Below, piece by piece: positions 21,901-30,284 of a DNA stretch of 64,000 bases. The notes below the pieces were generated by a model. It saw only the letters and a list, made by a program, of their open reading frames with translations, did not search any database and had not been told where the DNA came from. Position 1 is the first letter of the stretch. Every line of letters starts with the position of its first letter. This DNA comes from Antedon mediterranea. Its lineage: Eukaryota > Echinodermata > Crinoidea > Comatulida > Antedonidae. The DNA lies in contig NC_092680.1 of NCBI RefSeq assembly GCF_964355755.1, forward strand, positions 6,551,001 through 6,615,000, read 5' to 3'. A program made the position numbers and the translations under genes.

Positions 21901-24535
21901 CATAACTTGAAAAAAGTTTGGACATAAATAAACTAAGCTTATTAATTTAATCTATTAGCTTCAAGAGACTTTGTTACGCCAACTATGAGCGAAGCATTTG
22001 TTTGTACATACTGTGTGGACATTTTAAGCTGGATTTAAATGCTTTTCCATTTACTCTTATTTGAATAGTTTACATATGTCTTTTATTCAATGCAACTCAA
22101 GAATAACAAGTTAACCCAAACACATATCTTAATATTTTATGTCCAGTAATTTGCTTTTAGATTCATATTTCACCTCTGTGATTTCAGTGATTTCATCAAC
22201 CATTCTATCATGATGGTCTGGTATTTAGATACAGTATAGAAATGGCAATAGGCTAAAGGAAAATTAATTTTTTTATAAATCTTTTCATTCTCACCGATTT
22301 CCTCATCTTAGCCGTTTATAAATTAATTTCCCATATATTACTGGGTAATTTAGGTGCACATATATATTAGTTGACAGATAAAATATAGATAGATAGATAA
22401 ATAAAGTTTTATTTATTGCACACTACAGACTGTTTCTTGAAGGAGAAAAAAAACACGTTTCAGTCGAGACAAAGAGGAATAAGCAGTAGAAACCAAAAGA
22501 AATATACAGATTTATAGTCTTTGTAAATAACAATTGTGGAACCCACTGTGAAAACATTCATCATATAACAGCTTTCCATTTTAGATTTAAGTCAATCACA
22601 TATGAATTTACAAAAAAACAAAATAATTTAATTTTCTAGTAGAATCACATCAATATTTTGTGTATTTATACATTAGACACACTTGACCATAGTCAATTAA
22701 CTATTTATTTATTTATTTATTTAATCTTTTTTTATTCTGAAATACACTTTCAATACAATGTACTGATTTCCAAAGTGGTTCAGTTCTTAACTACATAAAT
22801 GTAAACAAAATACAGTATACAGTATAAATGGACAAAAGAAAATATTACTTGACTTGTTTTCTTTTTCATAAAGATGTTTCATCAGACAAAAATTATATAA
22901 ACAAGAAAGGAAAAAAATATTATATACAATACAGTTAAGTTGCTGTAGGTTATATTATAAATTAATTGAGATTGATATTACATTACAAGGTTGTTTTAAA
23001 GTTTATGTCCTTGATAAGTGTAAGACATGTTTTTTTTCATATTCGATGTTAACTTAGGGAATTATTAAAATTGTTTCAATTTACAACTCTGGTGTTATAC
23101 CTATACATTGTTTGTTAAATAATTAAGTTTAGCATAATGTAGTTGTGTTATGAAATATATTTTAAAGGCTGCAAAATTTTATAATTGAATATCACTTACA
23201 ACCATGAACTGTCCATGATTATTACGTGACAAACACACTCTTAAATTTATAGTCAATTTATTCTTAATAAAATATTCATAATTGACACATTTTGAACATA
23301 TCAACATCACAAAACAGAAAACGTGTTCACATACCGTCAAATTGTATTGTAGTAGAGTAAATATATGTATTTACAATAGAGTATATACCACCACTTTTTT
23401 TATGCAGGAACATTTACCTGGACGACACTGTAGAAACAGCTATATTTCAACTAATGAAACATTTGTCATTTGACATCAAATTCTATGAATAATCTTGCCA
23501 CAAAGTTAGTTAATCCTCATCAAATTATTTAAAGAATCTTAGGCCAATCCTTTTTGTTATCAAAATGATAAATATATGTAAATATGGTACAGTAATAGAC
23601 AAGGAAGACAAAGAAAAATTGCTCAAAGACGGTGATATCTTGTGCTTGAAAGATTGTTGACTAAAAGGTCAATGGAAATGGATGCAAATAAGACACTCCT
23701 CTAATCAAAGGCGTTTTATTAGTTGATACAATAGTATAATACTCACCTGTTTCAATACAAGTTTTATTATATGCCATGGTTCTTCTAAAATGTATGTACT
23801 CCAAATATACCTCCTCTTTGCAGTATCTTTAAAATGAAGTACTTTATTATAGTTATATAATTTAATTTGAAAATAATCACTAGTAGACTAAAAATAAGAT
23901 TTTGTACTTACTTATGTTTTGATAATATAATGATGATGATTTTGGAGACCCACTTGATAGTTTGATTTAGTTCGCTTTAGGGAATCCTGTCTCTCTCTAT
24001 TGTTTGTTATTTTTTGTTATAATTATGTGAGACGAAATAAATGAAATGAAATGAAAACTAATCTGTATTGCCTTAACTGTACGTGTCCATCCAAACCTTA
24101 AAGGGCCTTTCACACCTGTTCCGGCACGGTTCCGGTCCGGCGAATCGAACGCCAATGTTTTGTTTTCACGACGCTCCACGCGGCCAAGCACCAATCGATA
24201 TGCGCGTAGCCGCGTAAAAACGAAACATTGACGTTCGATTGGATTTGCCGTCGCCGGACCGGAACCGTGCCGGAGCAGGTGTGAAAGGCCCTTAACACCA
24301 TACATTAAAATATGATAAATAGAAGACCGTTAGTATAATCAAATGACTTGTAGTAACAGTAGCAGCCTTGTTTTAATTTTACATTTCAATTATAATCTCA
24401 CTGTAAAATTGTTTTATAATAAATTCCTCTTTGTATTTGTAGATTCCTAGTATCTCCGGTATGGTTTCTAGTATGATACAGCTTGTGTTTGTTGTGATAT
24501 ACCCACCAAAGAAATCAGCCGAAAAGACTGAATAA
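3922..24535 (+). CDS. slc50a1: SWEET sugar transporter (SLC50 family), five exons, 5' incomplete
   Basis: The product is a facilitative mono/disaccharide uniporter of the plasma or Golgi membrane, built from two three-helix MtN3/saliva bundles joined by TM4. The visible exons are 3922-3999, 5158-5281, 7081-7242, 15194-15313 and 24443-24535 (stop TAA 24533-24535). They join in phase and encode about 191 residues; animal SWEETs are usually around 220, so only roughly the first 25-30 residues are missing. Recognisable blocks in order are CRQI/RDIPFMPF (end TM1 to TM2), LWYGYLKEDFTVIVVNTIG (TM2-TM3 with the conserved Asn), SPLLAL (TM5), KTKSSHGVALPFTIAML (TM5-TM6) and LLYGFVVND (TM6-TM7). One oddity is IPSISG in TM7, where the family normally has an Asn. 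The gene is convergent with Groucho. Regulation is not visible because the promoter is outside the window. Confidence 0.93.
4624..4680 (+). repeat. 57-bp direct repeat, copy 1
   Basis: This stretch starts TTGGCATATTAACTATACTC and recurs almost unchanged at 5065-5120 (one mismatch), 441 bp downstream. A MITE (4732-4889) lies between the two copies. The second copy ends 37 bp before the acceptor of SWEET exon B, so part of that exon's upstream intron is duplicated. Confidence 0.9.
4732..4889. mobile_element. Foldback MITE (family A)
   Basis: The termini ACTCTGTCTATCATCAAAC and its imperfect complement ending TAGACAGAGCT flank a core that repeats CATATCACTACCATATTTGG-like words and includes GACATGATGATGTCATATCA. 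The same architecture and words occur at 10844-11005, with fragments at 431-465 and 52838-52860. No coding capacity is present, so this is a non-autonomous element. Confidence 0.82.
5065..5120 (+). repeat. 57-bp direct repeat, copy 2, next to a splice acceptor
   Basis: This is the near-identical partner of 4624-4680. Its T-rich end runs towards the pyrimidine tract and acceptor of the SWEET exon at 5158. Confidence 0.9.
5158..5281 (+). CDS. slc50a1: SWEET coding exon B (TM2-TM3)
   Basis: This 124-bp exon follows a TTTTTCCAG acceptor and ends in phase 0 at HQK before a GTACTG donor. It encodes NISILWYGYLKEDF then TVIVVNTIGSIIHVAYVL. It contains the substrate-pocket Asn of the first bundle (VVNTIG). 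The donor GTACTG is weaker than the GTAAGT/GTAAGA donors of the other exons. Confidence 0.95.
5282..7080. other. SWEET intron with a CpG-containing, promoter-like block
   Basis: Positions 5310-6010 are richer in GC and CpG than the neighbours. They carry two GATTGG (inverted CCAAT) motifs near 5329 and 5705, CpG-containing words such as ACTAGTACGCGCTGAAC, and a 73-bp tandem pair of the word CGATGATATTGACTGTGTAA (5396 and 5468). Positions 6355-6650 hold palindromic TGTAACAAATTGTTACA-type words and repeated TTTCACACGTT. This may be an old mobile element or an alternative promoter; the sequence does not decide. Confidence 0.4.
7081..7242 (+). CDS. slc50a1: SWEET coding exon C (TM4-TM5)
   Basis: This is a 162-bp, phase 0 to phase 0 exon of 54 codons, from TNTLKKTLLG to NLSPLLAL, between an ATTTACAG acceptor and a GTAAGT donor. 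It covers the TM4 linker helix and TM5. SPLLAL corresponds to the conserved SPL block at the start of the second MtN3 repeat. Confidence 0.95.
7243..10843. other. AT-rich SWEET intron, nothing recognised
   Basis: Reading both strands shows no exon, RNA gene or clear repeat. Short open frames here lack homology features and are interrupted. Confidence 0.5.
10844..11005. mobile_element. Foldback MITE (family A), best copy
   Basis: This is a 162-bp element with terminal inverted repeats AAAGCTCTGTCTACACTATC at the left and the complement ending GATAGTGTAGACTTAGCTTT at the right. Sub-terminal inverted words include TGACAAAAAATGTGATGTG at the left, matched by CACATCACATTTTTTTTGTC at the right. 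It has no open frame. A target-site duplication is not clear. Confidence 0.88.
11733..12243 (+). repeat. Tandem duplication of about 255 bp
   Basis: Copy 1 starts TTTGACAAAGGCTTTTTATT at 11733 and copy 2 starts TTTGACAAAAGCTTTTTATT at 11988. The two run nearly identically for about 255 bp, differing by about two changes including one lost A. The high identity in otherwise fast-evolving intron DNA indicates a recent duplication or an assembly artefact. Confidence 0.95.
13503..13803 (+). mobile_element. tRNA-derived SINE (family 1), full-length copy
   Basis: The head resembles a class II tRNA. An A box TGGCCGAGCGGTTAAGAC at about 13511-13528 and a B box GGTTCGAGGCT near 13566 form an internal Pol III promoter. 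The body continues through GTGCACTTTAAAGAACCTAG and CTGGGAGACCAGTCT to a tail CCCAGTAGAAATATAT. The same sequence is found inverted at 19868-20124 and 5'-truncated at 46544-46680, which shows a dispersed family and not a tRNA gene. The direct repeat AATTCAACCTC near both sides could be a target-site duplication but is not flush. Confidence 0.9.
14865..14892. mobile_element. Mini-foldback insertion 1 (28 bp, 7-bp TSD GTTTTAC)
   Basis: A hairpin with perfect 10-bp arms, CAGGGAGTTG and CAACTCCCTG, surrounds an 8-base loop. It is flanked without any gap by the direct repeat GTTTTAC (14858-14864 and 14893-14899). The structure is the same as at 16742, 21377 and 26068. Confidence 0.8.
15194..15313 (+). 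CDS. slc50a1: SWEET coding exon D (TM5-TM6)
   Basis: This 120-bp exon has 40 codons, phase 0 at both ends. It encodes IDVVKTKSSHGVALPFTIAM and then LVTSILWLLYGFVVNDVYIL. The KTKSS, LPFT and LYGF blocks match the second MtN3/saliva repeat of animal SWEETs very closely. It is flanked by a TTTTGTAG acceptor and a GTAAGA donor. Confidence 0.96.
16742..16769. mobile_element. Mini-foldback insertion 2 (28 bp, 7-bp TSD TTAACAT)
   Basis: The 12-bp perfect arms CATGGAGGTATA and TATACCTCCATG surround a TTTT loop. The hairpin is flanked flush by TTAACAT at 16735-16741 and 16770-16776. Confidence 0.8.
17055..17215 (+). mobile_element. tRNA-derived SINE (family 2) fragment
   Basis: A degenerate A-box-like segment, TTGGTGGTTAATAA near 17079, and a B box GGGTTCAATCC at 17106-17116 are followed by AAGCCTTAAATGAGACTTAA. 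The same order of words occurs on the minus strand at 62470-62690, so this is a dispersed Pol III-type element and not a tRNA gene. Confidence 0.72.
17683..17875 (-). mobile_element. Penelope-like/hammerhead-core-like repeat fragment
   Basis: On the minus strand, positions 17849-17821 read CTGATGAAGGGC, a 7-base loop, GCCC, GAAAGC. This is the CUGAUGA - stem II - GAAA arrangement of a hammerhead ribozyme core, of the kind carried by Penelope-like retroelements and related repeats. I could not find a matching stem I, so the ribozyme is incomplete or decayed. The word GTCTCCGAAT occurs on both sides (17683 and 17865), about 180 bp apart, and may mark the ends of an insertion or an internal repeat. 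Confidence 0.45.
19868..20124 (-). mobile_element. tRNA-derived SINE (family 1), inverted copy
   Basis: The reverse complement starts TGAGTGAGTGGCCGAACGGT, carries a B box GGTTCGAGGC, and continues through the same body as 13503-13803. It ends with TGACTGAAGATATTGCCCAA followed by an AT-rich tail. It differs from the first copy at many positions, so the two insertions are not a recent pair. Confidence 0.88.
21377..21410. mobile_element. Mini-foldback insertion 3 (34 bp, 7-bp TSD TGAAAAC)
   Basis: The arms CAGGGAAGAGT and ACTCTTCCCTG extend further into an AT-rich loop with one bulge. The hairpin is flanked flush by TGAAAAC at 21370-21376 and 21411-21417. Confidence 0.8.
22384..22440 (-). mobile_element. 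LINE-type 3' tail with TAGA microsatellite
   Basis: On the minus strand the sequence reads GTGTGCAATAAATAAAACTT and then TATCTATCTAT, a typical 3' end of a LINE followed by a simple tail. Only the tail is recognisable. Confidence 0.45.
22698..22800 (-). mobile_element. LINE 3' UTR fragment
   Basis: The minus strand reads ACCACTTTGGAAATCAGTAC, then an AGTGTATTTCAGAATAAA-like segment and an AATAAATAAATA tail. This is the same 3' UTR as the plus-strand element ending at 54345 (ACCACTTTGGAAATCAGTGC), which identifies it as a truncated copy of that LINE. Confidence 0.75.
23935..24058 (+). mobile_element. LINE-type 3' end with GAAAT tail
   Basis: The segment GGAGACCCACTTGATAGTTT through TTAGGGAATCCTGTCTCTC leads to a repeated AAATGAAATGAAATG tail at 24036-24056. 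The style is that of a non-LTR element 3' UTR. No coding part is retained. Confidence 0.5.
24102..24291. mobile_element. 190-bp GC-rich foldback MITE with TTAA flanks
   Basis: The left terminus GGGCCTTTCACACCTGTTCC and the right terminus, whose complement is GGGCCTTTCACACCTGCTCC, continue into about 50-bp arms containing GGCACGGTTCCGGTCCGGCG. TTAA occurs at both flanks (24098-24101 and 24292-24295), with one extra A on the left. The element is far richer in GC than its surroundings. It could belong to a TTAA-targeting (piggyBac-like) or a 3-bp-targeting (PIF/Harbinger-like) group. Open frames within it are incidental. Confidence 0.85.
24443..24535 (+). CDS. slc50a1: SWEET terminal coding exon E (TM7 and C-terminal tail)
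   Basis: This 93-bp exon encodes IPSISGMVSSMIQLVFVVIY followed by PPKKSAEKTE and TAA. It is TM7 with a short charged tail, shorter than in many homologues. In TM7 the family usually has an Asn two residues after the exon junction; here it is Ser (IPS). The stop codon overlaps an AATAAA hexamer (24531-24536), which may be coincidental. Another AATAAA lies at 25251-25256. Confidence 0.94.
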   Translation: MPSISGMVSSMIQLVFVVIYPPKKSAEKTE

Positions 24536-24962
24536 ATGTCGTTCATGTCAACAGGAATATCAGTACTTCACTAAAATATGCAAGAATGATCTTAACATTT
24601 TATCAGTTTATTTAAGGTTATCTTTATGTGCCAAAATTTAAGTTGGTTTTCTATAATTTAACATGGGATGAGATCTGAACAAAAAATAAGGTGTCCACAT
24701 AAGTACATGTGCCAATATTTGTAGAGAAATCACATGTTATTACACACATGACACTTGATCCGTTTCAAGAGTTTTAGGCTACATGCTGATTTTTAAAAAA
24801 TAATTTTAACATTGTCCCTTGTGGTGTAATTTTGAATACTTAAAATGATGAAAATATAATGATAGTAAAACATATAAATTTGGAATCACAAAATGTTGCC
24901 TTTTTATTACTGTTTTATGTTTTCTCATATTTAACCGTTCATTCAATTGGTGTTTTACAAAT

Positions 24963-25180
24963 TATAAGATAAGATAAGATAAGATAAATCTTTATTGTCA
25001 TGAACACAACAAGGTGAACATGAAATTGGTTTTCCTTGATGCTTAAAAACACATACAATATATAAAACATTAAAAATATCAATACAATACATTAAAACTA
25101 TATACAGTAGTAAACAAGTAAACAAACTATCTTTGGAATGTTGTGTTGGAAACATGAATAGAGTTGTGGACAAATGATTT
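24963..25180 (-). mobile_element. LINE 3' end with AAGAT-type microsatellite tail
   Basis: On the minus strand the 3' UTR reads CATTTCATGTTCACCTTG... ATGACAATAAAGATTTATC and then a pentamer run of CTTAT (24965-24985). ACAATAAAGATT followed by a simple repeat is a common ending of CR1/L2-like LINEs. Confidence 0.65.
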
Positions 25181-26067
25181 CCTACATTGAGTGGTATTGC
25201 ACATTATTATTGTATTCCCTTCAGCAAATTGGTTTTGTTTAAATGACATTAATAAAGTTATAAAGTGTGTTTAACATTCAATTTAAGATCTTTCATGTAA
25301 GTTTGGCAGGTTAGATCCTTCTGTATATCTATAAAGTCGAATGGTGCTTAAGCAATTTAAGAACTAGGCCAGGTAGAGACTTTCCTTCTAGTAGATTGTG
25401 TTGAATCATGTCCCTTAGAGAATTTGTTTTATCTCTCTATCAAGAAGAATTCAAGCAATAAGCACTTGTATCTCCTGGCAATATGATTTCCAGTAGTTAG
25501 CCATTTTCTGATAGTCTTTTATCTTTTTGAAATGTTGTTTCAATCGGTCTTCAATTCCCAAGATTACTACACATTAAGTACTAACATATATAGCCATTCA
25601 TAGCGACTCACAAAACGGGTTATTCAGCACAAATTTCCGCGCTCTCTTTATGATACATGTTAATCAGTGAATTATCTCCCAGATAACTGGCCATATATAT
25701 CTGGATAAAGTACCGCTTTAAGTCGGTAACTATGTAGTATAGTAACATTACTGAATTTATAGTCAATAGATTACGCTGTGCATGATTCTAATAAATATGT
25801 CCTATAATATTTATCACCAGACTTTTTAAAACAAATTAGGCAGTTATTAATTGCAATTGAATTCAGTAAAGTAATTGCAATATCCAATTTGTCACTGCCA
25901 TTGAACAGAAAAACACTACTGAGAAAATGTTAACAAAATTTCAGCAACTTTTTAAAAAAAACAATCAATGGTAAATCTAAAATTGGCTTAAAAAATGCTA
26001 GCCCAAAATAATATATCCTAAATTTCTTTTGTTCAGATGAACTTTTAAATATTGTCTTTGTTTTAAC

Positions 26068-26107
26068 CAGGGAGTTGTTGTAAAATAACTTATTTCACAA
26101 CTCCCTG
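26068..26107. mobile_element. Mini-foldback insertion 4 (40 bp, 7-bp TSD TTTTAAC)
   Basis: The arms CAGGGAGTTGT and ACAACTCCCTG surround an AT-rich loop. The hairpin is flanked flush by TTTTAAC at 26061-26067 and 26108-26114. The arm sequence is nearly the same as in insertion 1. Confidence 0.82.
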
Positions 26108-26367
26108 TTTTAACATAATATATTTATTATGTTACTATGCTATTAAATTATAGTGCAAGTATTCTCCTGATCTTGGGTAAATATAGAGGGCGCTTCACAA
26201 TAAAAACATTATTTCTCTGGGTGGTGTTATTTAGCACTGTACTGCAGTTCATTTCCTGTAATGAATGATAAGTTTCTACTTTTGTACACCTTTGGACTAT
26301 GTCTTTGTACAGTTGATGTATTTGTGACTAGTTTGTGTTACCGACATCTTTTGCCTTCCTCTAACTA

Positions 26368-26535
26368 ATAGTAGGGCGGCCAATGTGAGCTTTTTCATCA
26401 TGGGGGGCATTTTCTGTTAATAGCAGGCAACCATGTGGAATATATCCCTTATGGGATGACAAAAAAGATAGGGGTGGATGCCGCTCTCAAATTTCAGGTC
26501 AAAGGTCATTTTCAAGGTTATAAGGTCAAATATGG
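26368..26535. repeat. Left arm of a 5-kb inverted-repeat pair
   Basis: TAGTAGGGCGGCCAA, then GGGGGGCATTTTCTGTTAAT, GCAGGCAACCATGTGGAA and GATAGGGGTGGATGCC, recur in the same order on the opposite strand at 31275-31437. An exact direct repeat of AGGTCA spaced by one base (26496-26508) lies in this arm. AGGTCATTTTCAAGGT recurs near 26660. Confidence 0.85.
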
Positions 26536-28394
26536 TAAAATAGAGGTTTAAGCTGTTTTCAACAACATATAAGCTAATTAAAAGAAATGTAACCATTATT
26601 TGATCATTATTGACATATTGCTGTAGATGCTGAAGTTCATCAATTTTTCAACTTACAAGTTTAAAGGTCATTTTCAAGGTCATAAGGTCAAATAGAGCAC
26701 ATACCTGTTAATTATCGGTATTAATAATTGAAATAAATATAATTTTCATGATAGCCTGGAGCTGATGGTTATAGTGTGGTGTCAAAAAGACCAGAATTGT
26801 ACTGGGAAGATTTTAAACTTTTTGAGTCACTCCTGGAAGGTGTTCAAGGAATGGAGAGGATGAGTCCTAGAGTATCAAAATAACCGAAATTGGAGGCCTA
26901 CTGGAATGTCTTAAATTTCATTTAAAAACGGTCACAGAGGGTTTGTGGGTTGGGAGTAATGGGCGGCATGGGCACATGCCAATATTCGAAATTTTTCTGG
27001 GATGGAAGGAGGTAACGCTCTGAGGTGGGTATTCCTTCAAGCACTGATATATAATGCCTACTAGCCATCTGGGTAACGGCAAACGATTGAATCACAACCA
27101 CATATGCATGCTTTCTGTAACAACTTCATCTGGCTCTTTAGTTTACATACACATGTAACAAGTTCCAAACTGACTACTGGGTTAGGGGCTTCCAAACGAC
27201 CCGATTCATTTAGGCCACATAGGCCTACTGATAGCTCTGCCTGATAGTTGGCTCGTATGTTTAGGTTCTATGATGTCTGTATTCACCATAGGCGAGTTTT
27301 TTTAATTTTAAGTGTTTCCCGAAGTAGAAATACAGGTACTTAAATATTTATTGAGTGAAGTGAAATACTTAATATTTAAGGGAAATATATATCACTAGTG
27401 TTAATGGTATATGGTCACTGAGTCTAGATGGAGGTAGCACCAAAGAGTAGTCTGTTATTATACAGTTCTGCTCAAGAGTACCATATATTTGGCAATATTA
27501 AACTTTAGTGTACACTGTACGTGGAAAGTCTTAATCTTAATCAATTCCATTTACAAGGAGTGGATGCGTTACAAATGATTTCTAGTATGACCTCTTCCCA
27601 TAACCAGCAAATAATGACGTGCTGCAACCTGTAATAGCATGGAACCTGGTTAGATTATTCTTAATAGGTTTTCAACCACTTTATTGTTCACTATACCAGA
27701 CATCGTCCATACTTTTAAGGCTACTGTTACAAAGTGCATATCATTAATTAACATCAACTTTCATGTATAATTGCAAGCTCTTTGTTATTGACATAAAGAA
27801 TGTCTAAAAACTTTGTGATATTTGTTCTCCTTCAAACCGATGAGTGTGGCCCAAAACACATACGGAAGTACAGATTAGTACATTGGGACTATCCTTTCAA
27901 TCGTGTCACTGCTTTTATCCACCCCTTTCCAATGTAATGATCAAATACAACAAAATGATGAAATATCTAGGTAACTTGAATAAATACTTGCATAGTCACC
28001 AAATGTTTACAGCCATGTTTACTGCATCCTATAGTGCATGACCATCATGTTTTTACTGTAAGTTTTCTTCTGGAACATCTGTCGGTATTTCAACGCCATC
28101 CATCAAGATATGTGAAGTCATATTTGGTTAAAGATATTAAAATTGGGCTATGATCATACTCCAATGGTTGATCAGCAGATTTTCTGTCAGTTTTTATATA
28201 CTTTATCGAAACTGTTGCCTTATAGAAATCCGCAAAGGTTTAGAGCGATGCTTTCTCAGTGGCTCATGAAGTTCTAAGTTCTACTGTTTTTTTTCTTCCA
28301 ATAAGTTGTTACTTTAAATATAAGATCTTCCTTATCATCTGTCAGTTCGAAAGAATATTGTGTATTATGTGTGATTCGTGATCAGTCTGACTAT
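26536..28394. other. Interior of the inverted-repeat region, no gene recognised
   Basis: The segment has repeated AAGGTCA words near 26520 and 26660 and a GGAGGCCTACTGGAATG / GGGATGGAAGGAGGTAACGC segment of higher GC at 26740-27040. No coding homology is recognised. Confidence 0.4.
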
Positions 28395-29140
28395 GTCATG
28401 CAGAACCTATCAATGAATTTAACAGCGTTTCATGTTATACCAATGATTCTATTTTGAATTGATCAATCATCCACTCAGTGTTTAGAATATTGGTTCTGAT
28501 AGTTTAGATAGGTAAATTTGTTTACCCTTTTAACCTCATTTCTACAACGAATCCAATCGGTTTTTAAATGTGTTGGTAGTTTCAGAAATGACGACTTTGG
28601 TTGGCAAACTATTAAAATATATAATTACTAATTGTGAAAAAGTGGATCTCCTATCAGTCCTTTGTGAAGTTTAGGTTTAAAAAGTCTAAGCTGATGTCCT
28701 CGTGTATTTCTGCTTAGATTGCATCTCATTTGAAGGAAGTCTTCCTTGGCTACACCCTCGAAATCTTTTGAAAATTTTCAATCAAGTCACCATGAATTCG
28801 TCTGTCATACAGGGTTGTTAGGCCAAGAAACTTTAAACAATCTTCATATGAATAAGAATAGATAGCTGGAATTTGATTTGTCGCATGACGTTGTCCTCTT
28901 CAAGTGCGTTTATGTCTTTTTGGAGAAATGGATTTCATACCTGGACACAGTACGTAACGTAATGTTTGTAAATAACGTTAAAACCGTCTTTATCCATGTG
29001 TATAAAGGACTTCTTAATTACTTAAGGAGTTTTATATTTGTTATCACCGTCAGCCATGATAGCATAGATGCGAAGGCCTCAAGAAGAAGTCCCCAATTAC
29101 CACTCCTTCCAACCTTGATAAAGTCCAATAGTTAGGGTTT
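28395..29140 (-). pseudogene. Decayed CR1/Rex1-like LINE, RT C-terminal part, minus strand
   Basis: Reading the minus strand in shifting frames gives LRSPLYTW near 29010, KDINALEE, then FLGLTTLYDRRIHGDLIENF around 28770-28830, NTRGHQLRLFKPKLHKG near 28690, and YFNSLPTKVV with NTFKNRLDSL near 28560-28620. These are the Y..RR..GDLIE.FK, RGH..KLFKP and W.SLP..VV......FK.RLD blocks that close the ORF2 of many CR1-like LINEs. Several frameshifts and stops separate them, so the copy is dead. Confidence 0.8.
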
Positions 29141-29208
29141 TTGAAAGCAAAGACTCGATACCCAGGTTTCTCTTTCGAGATTTCTTGAAACAACAAACTT
29201 CAATAAAA

Positions 29209-30284
29209 ATAGATAGAATATCCAGAGATCAACTTATACAAGAAAATAAATTTGGAGGCTTACGAATGGTCGATATAAACGCATATATTCAATCGGTAAA
29301 AATCACGTGGGTTAGACGGTTAGTGCATTTTGGCTGGATGTAATAAAGGCGTGGTGCGTATTTGTGAAACACAACACTCCTATGAGCACCGAATCGATAT
29401 GTAGACAAACACTCTGGATGAATGATAATATTAAAGTCGGCGGAGAAAGTATCTATTATAAAAACTGGAGTAATCATGGGGTGAATTTTATAAATGATTT
29501 AGTTGATAGACATGGAATAACTCCATTAAAACAACTTAGTAAACGTCATAATCTTAACATCAACTTTCTTCAATATGAAGGCCTAATACATGCGGTCAGA
29601 CAACATACGTCTTTATATCAAATTTCTCCAAAAGGAAAAATAAATAGCCCACTACTACCTTTTAACCTTAGCGTAGTAATAAAAAATAAAAAAGGATCAA
29701 AGCTAATTTATAATACTCTAATCAACTCTAGAAAAAAACAATCGAAAGCTAAAATTAAGTGGGAGAAGGCATTGGATACTTTATATGTTGATAAAGAGTG
29801 GGAAATTATTAATACCATGTTTTTCTCACTTACTATGTCCACACCACTAATCTGGTTTCAATATAAAATTGTGCATAGAATTTTAGGTAATAACTCCTTT
29901 TTGTATAAAATTGGGAAAATTGACTCACCTTTATGTGCTTTATGTAAAGCAGAAACAGAAACCTTAATACATATTTTTGCACAATGCTGTGAAATTAAAA
30001 TATTTTGGAGAAAGATTAAACAATGGTTGAAATCATATTTTAATATAAATGTAATTATCAACCCCGAATTATGCCTTTTTGGAGTTAGAAAAAAACCATT
30101 TAAAGCCCTAAATACTATTTTACTAATTTGTCGACACTACATATATAGCTGTAAAATGAGAAAAATTAAGCCCAATATTGTTCGATTCGTGAATGAGATT
30201 AAGTTACACGTTAAACAAGAAGAATTTATTTTGAAAACCAAAGGGGAGCATCATACTTACTTAAACAAATGGAGTCCTTTCTAG
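29209..30284 (+). pseudogene. ORF2 C-terminal region of an L1/Tx1-type LINE, one frameshift
   Basis: The frame from 29209 reads IDRISRDQLIQENKFGGLRM and then TWVRRL, matching the GGL..P......ALK..W..R block after the reverse transcriptase in L1/Tx1 proteins. It stops at 29341. The reading continues in another frame, open from the ATG at 29364 to the TAG at 30282-30284 (306 codons). This part includes the family's C-terminal CCHC-like cluster CALCKAETETLIHIFAQC followed by FWRKIKQWL. The ATG at 29364 is internal to the original protein and not a start site. The protein lacks the endonuclease and RT catalytic parts because of 5' truncation. Confidence 0.9.

Larger units (their letters stand above)
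15314..24442. other. 9.1-kb last SWEET intron
   Basis: This intron separates exons D and E. It contains mini-foldbacks 2 and 3, SINE copies of two families, the Penelope-like fragment, LINE 3' tails (22384-22440 and 22698-22800 on the minus strand, 23935-24058 on the plus strand), and the foldback MITE at 24102-24291. At 20890-21110 there is another repeat-like segment with the words CAACCGACCGACATAGTGAG and GTAGAGTCGCGTTGTATGCG. The rest is AT-rich with nothing recognised. Confidence 0.6.
24536..26367. other. SWEET 3' flank/3' UTR and intergenic DNA
   Basis: This is AT-rich and includes the LINE tail at 24963-25180 and mini-foldback 4. A polyadenylation signal candidate is AATAAA at 25251-25256. 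No other gene is seen. Confidence 0.45.

Noticed and set aside
23997-24305. Two overlapping minus-strand open frames of 102 and 63 codons
   Set aside because: Both lie across the GC-rich foldback MITE, whose composition and arms create open frames by chance.
14865-26107. Mini-hairpins as microRNA precursors
   Set aside because: Arms of 10-12 bp and total length of 28-40 bp are too short for a pre-miRNA, and the flush 7-bp repeats point to insertions.
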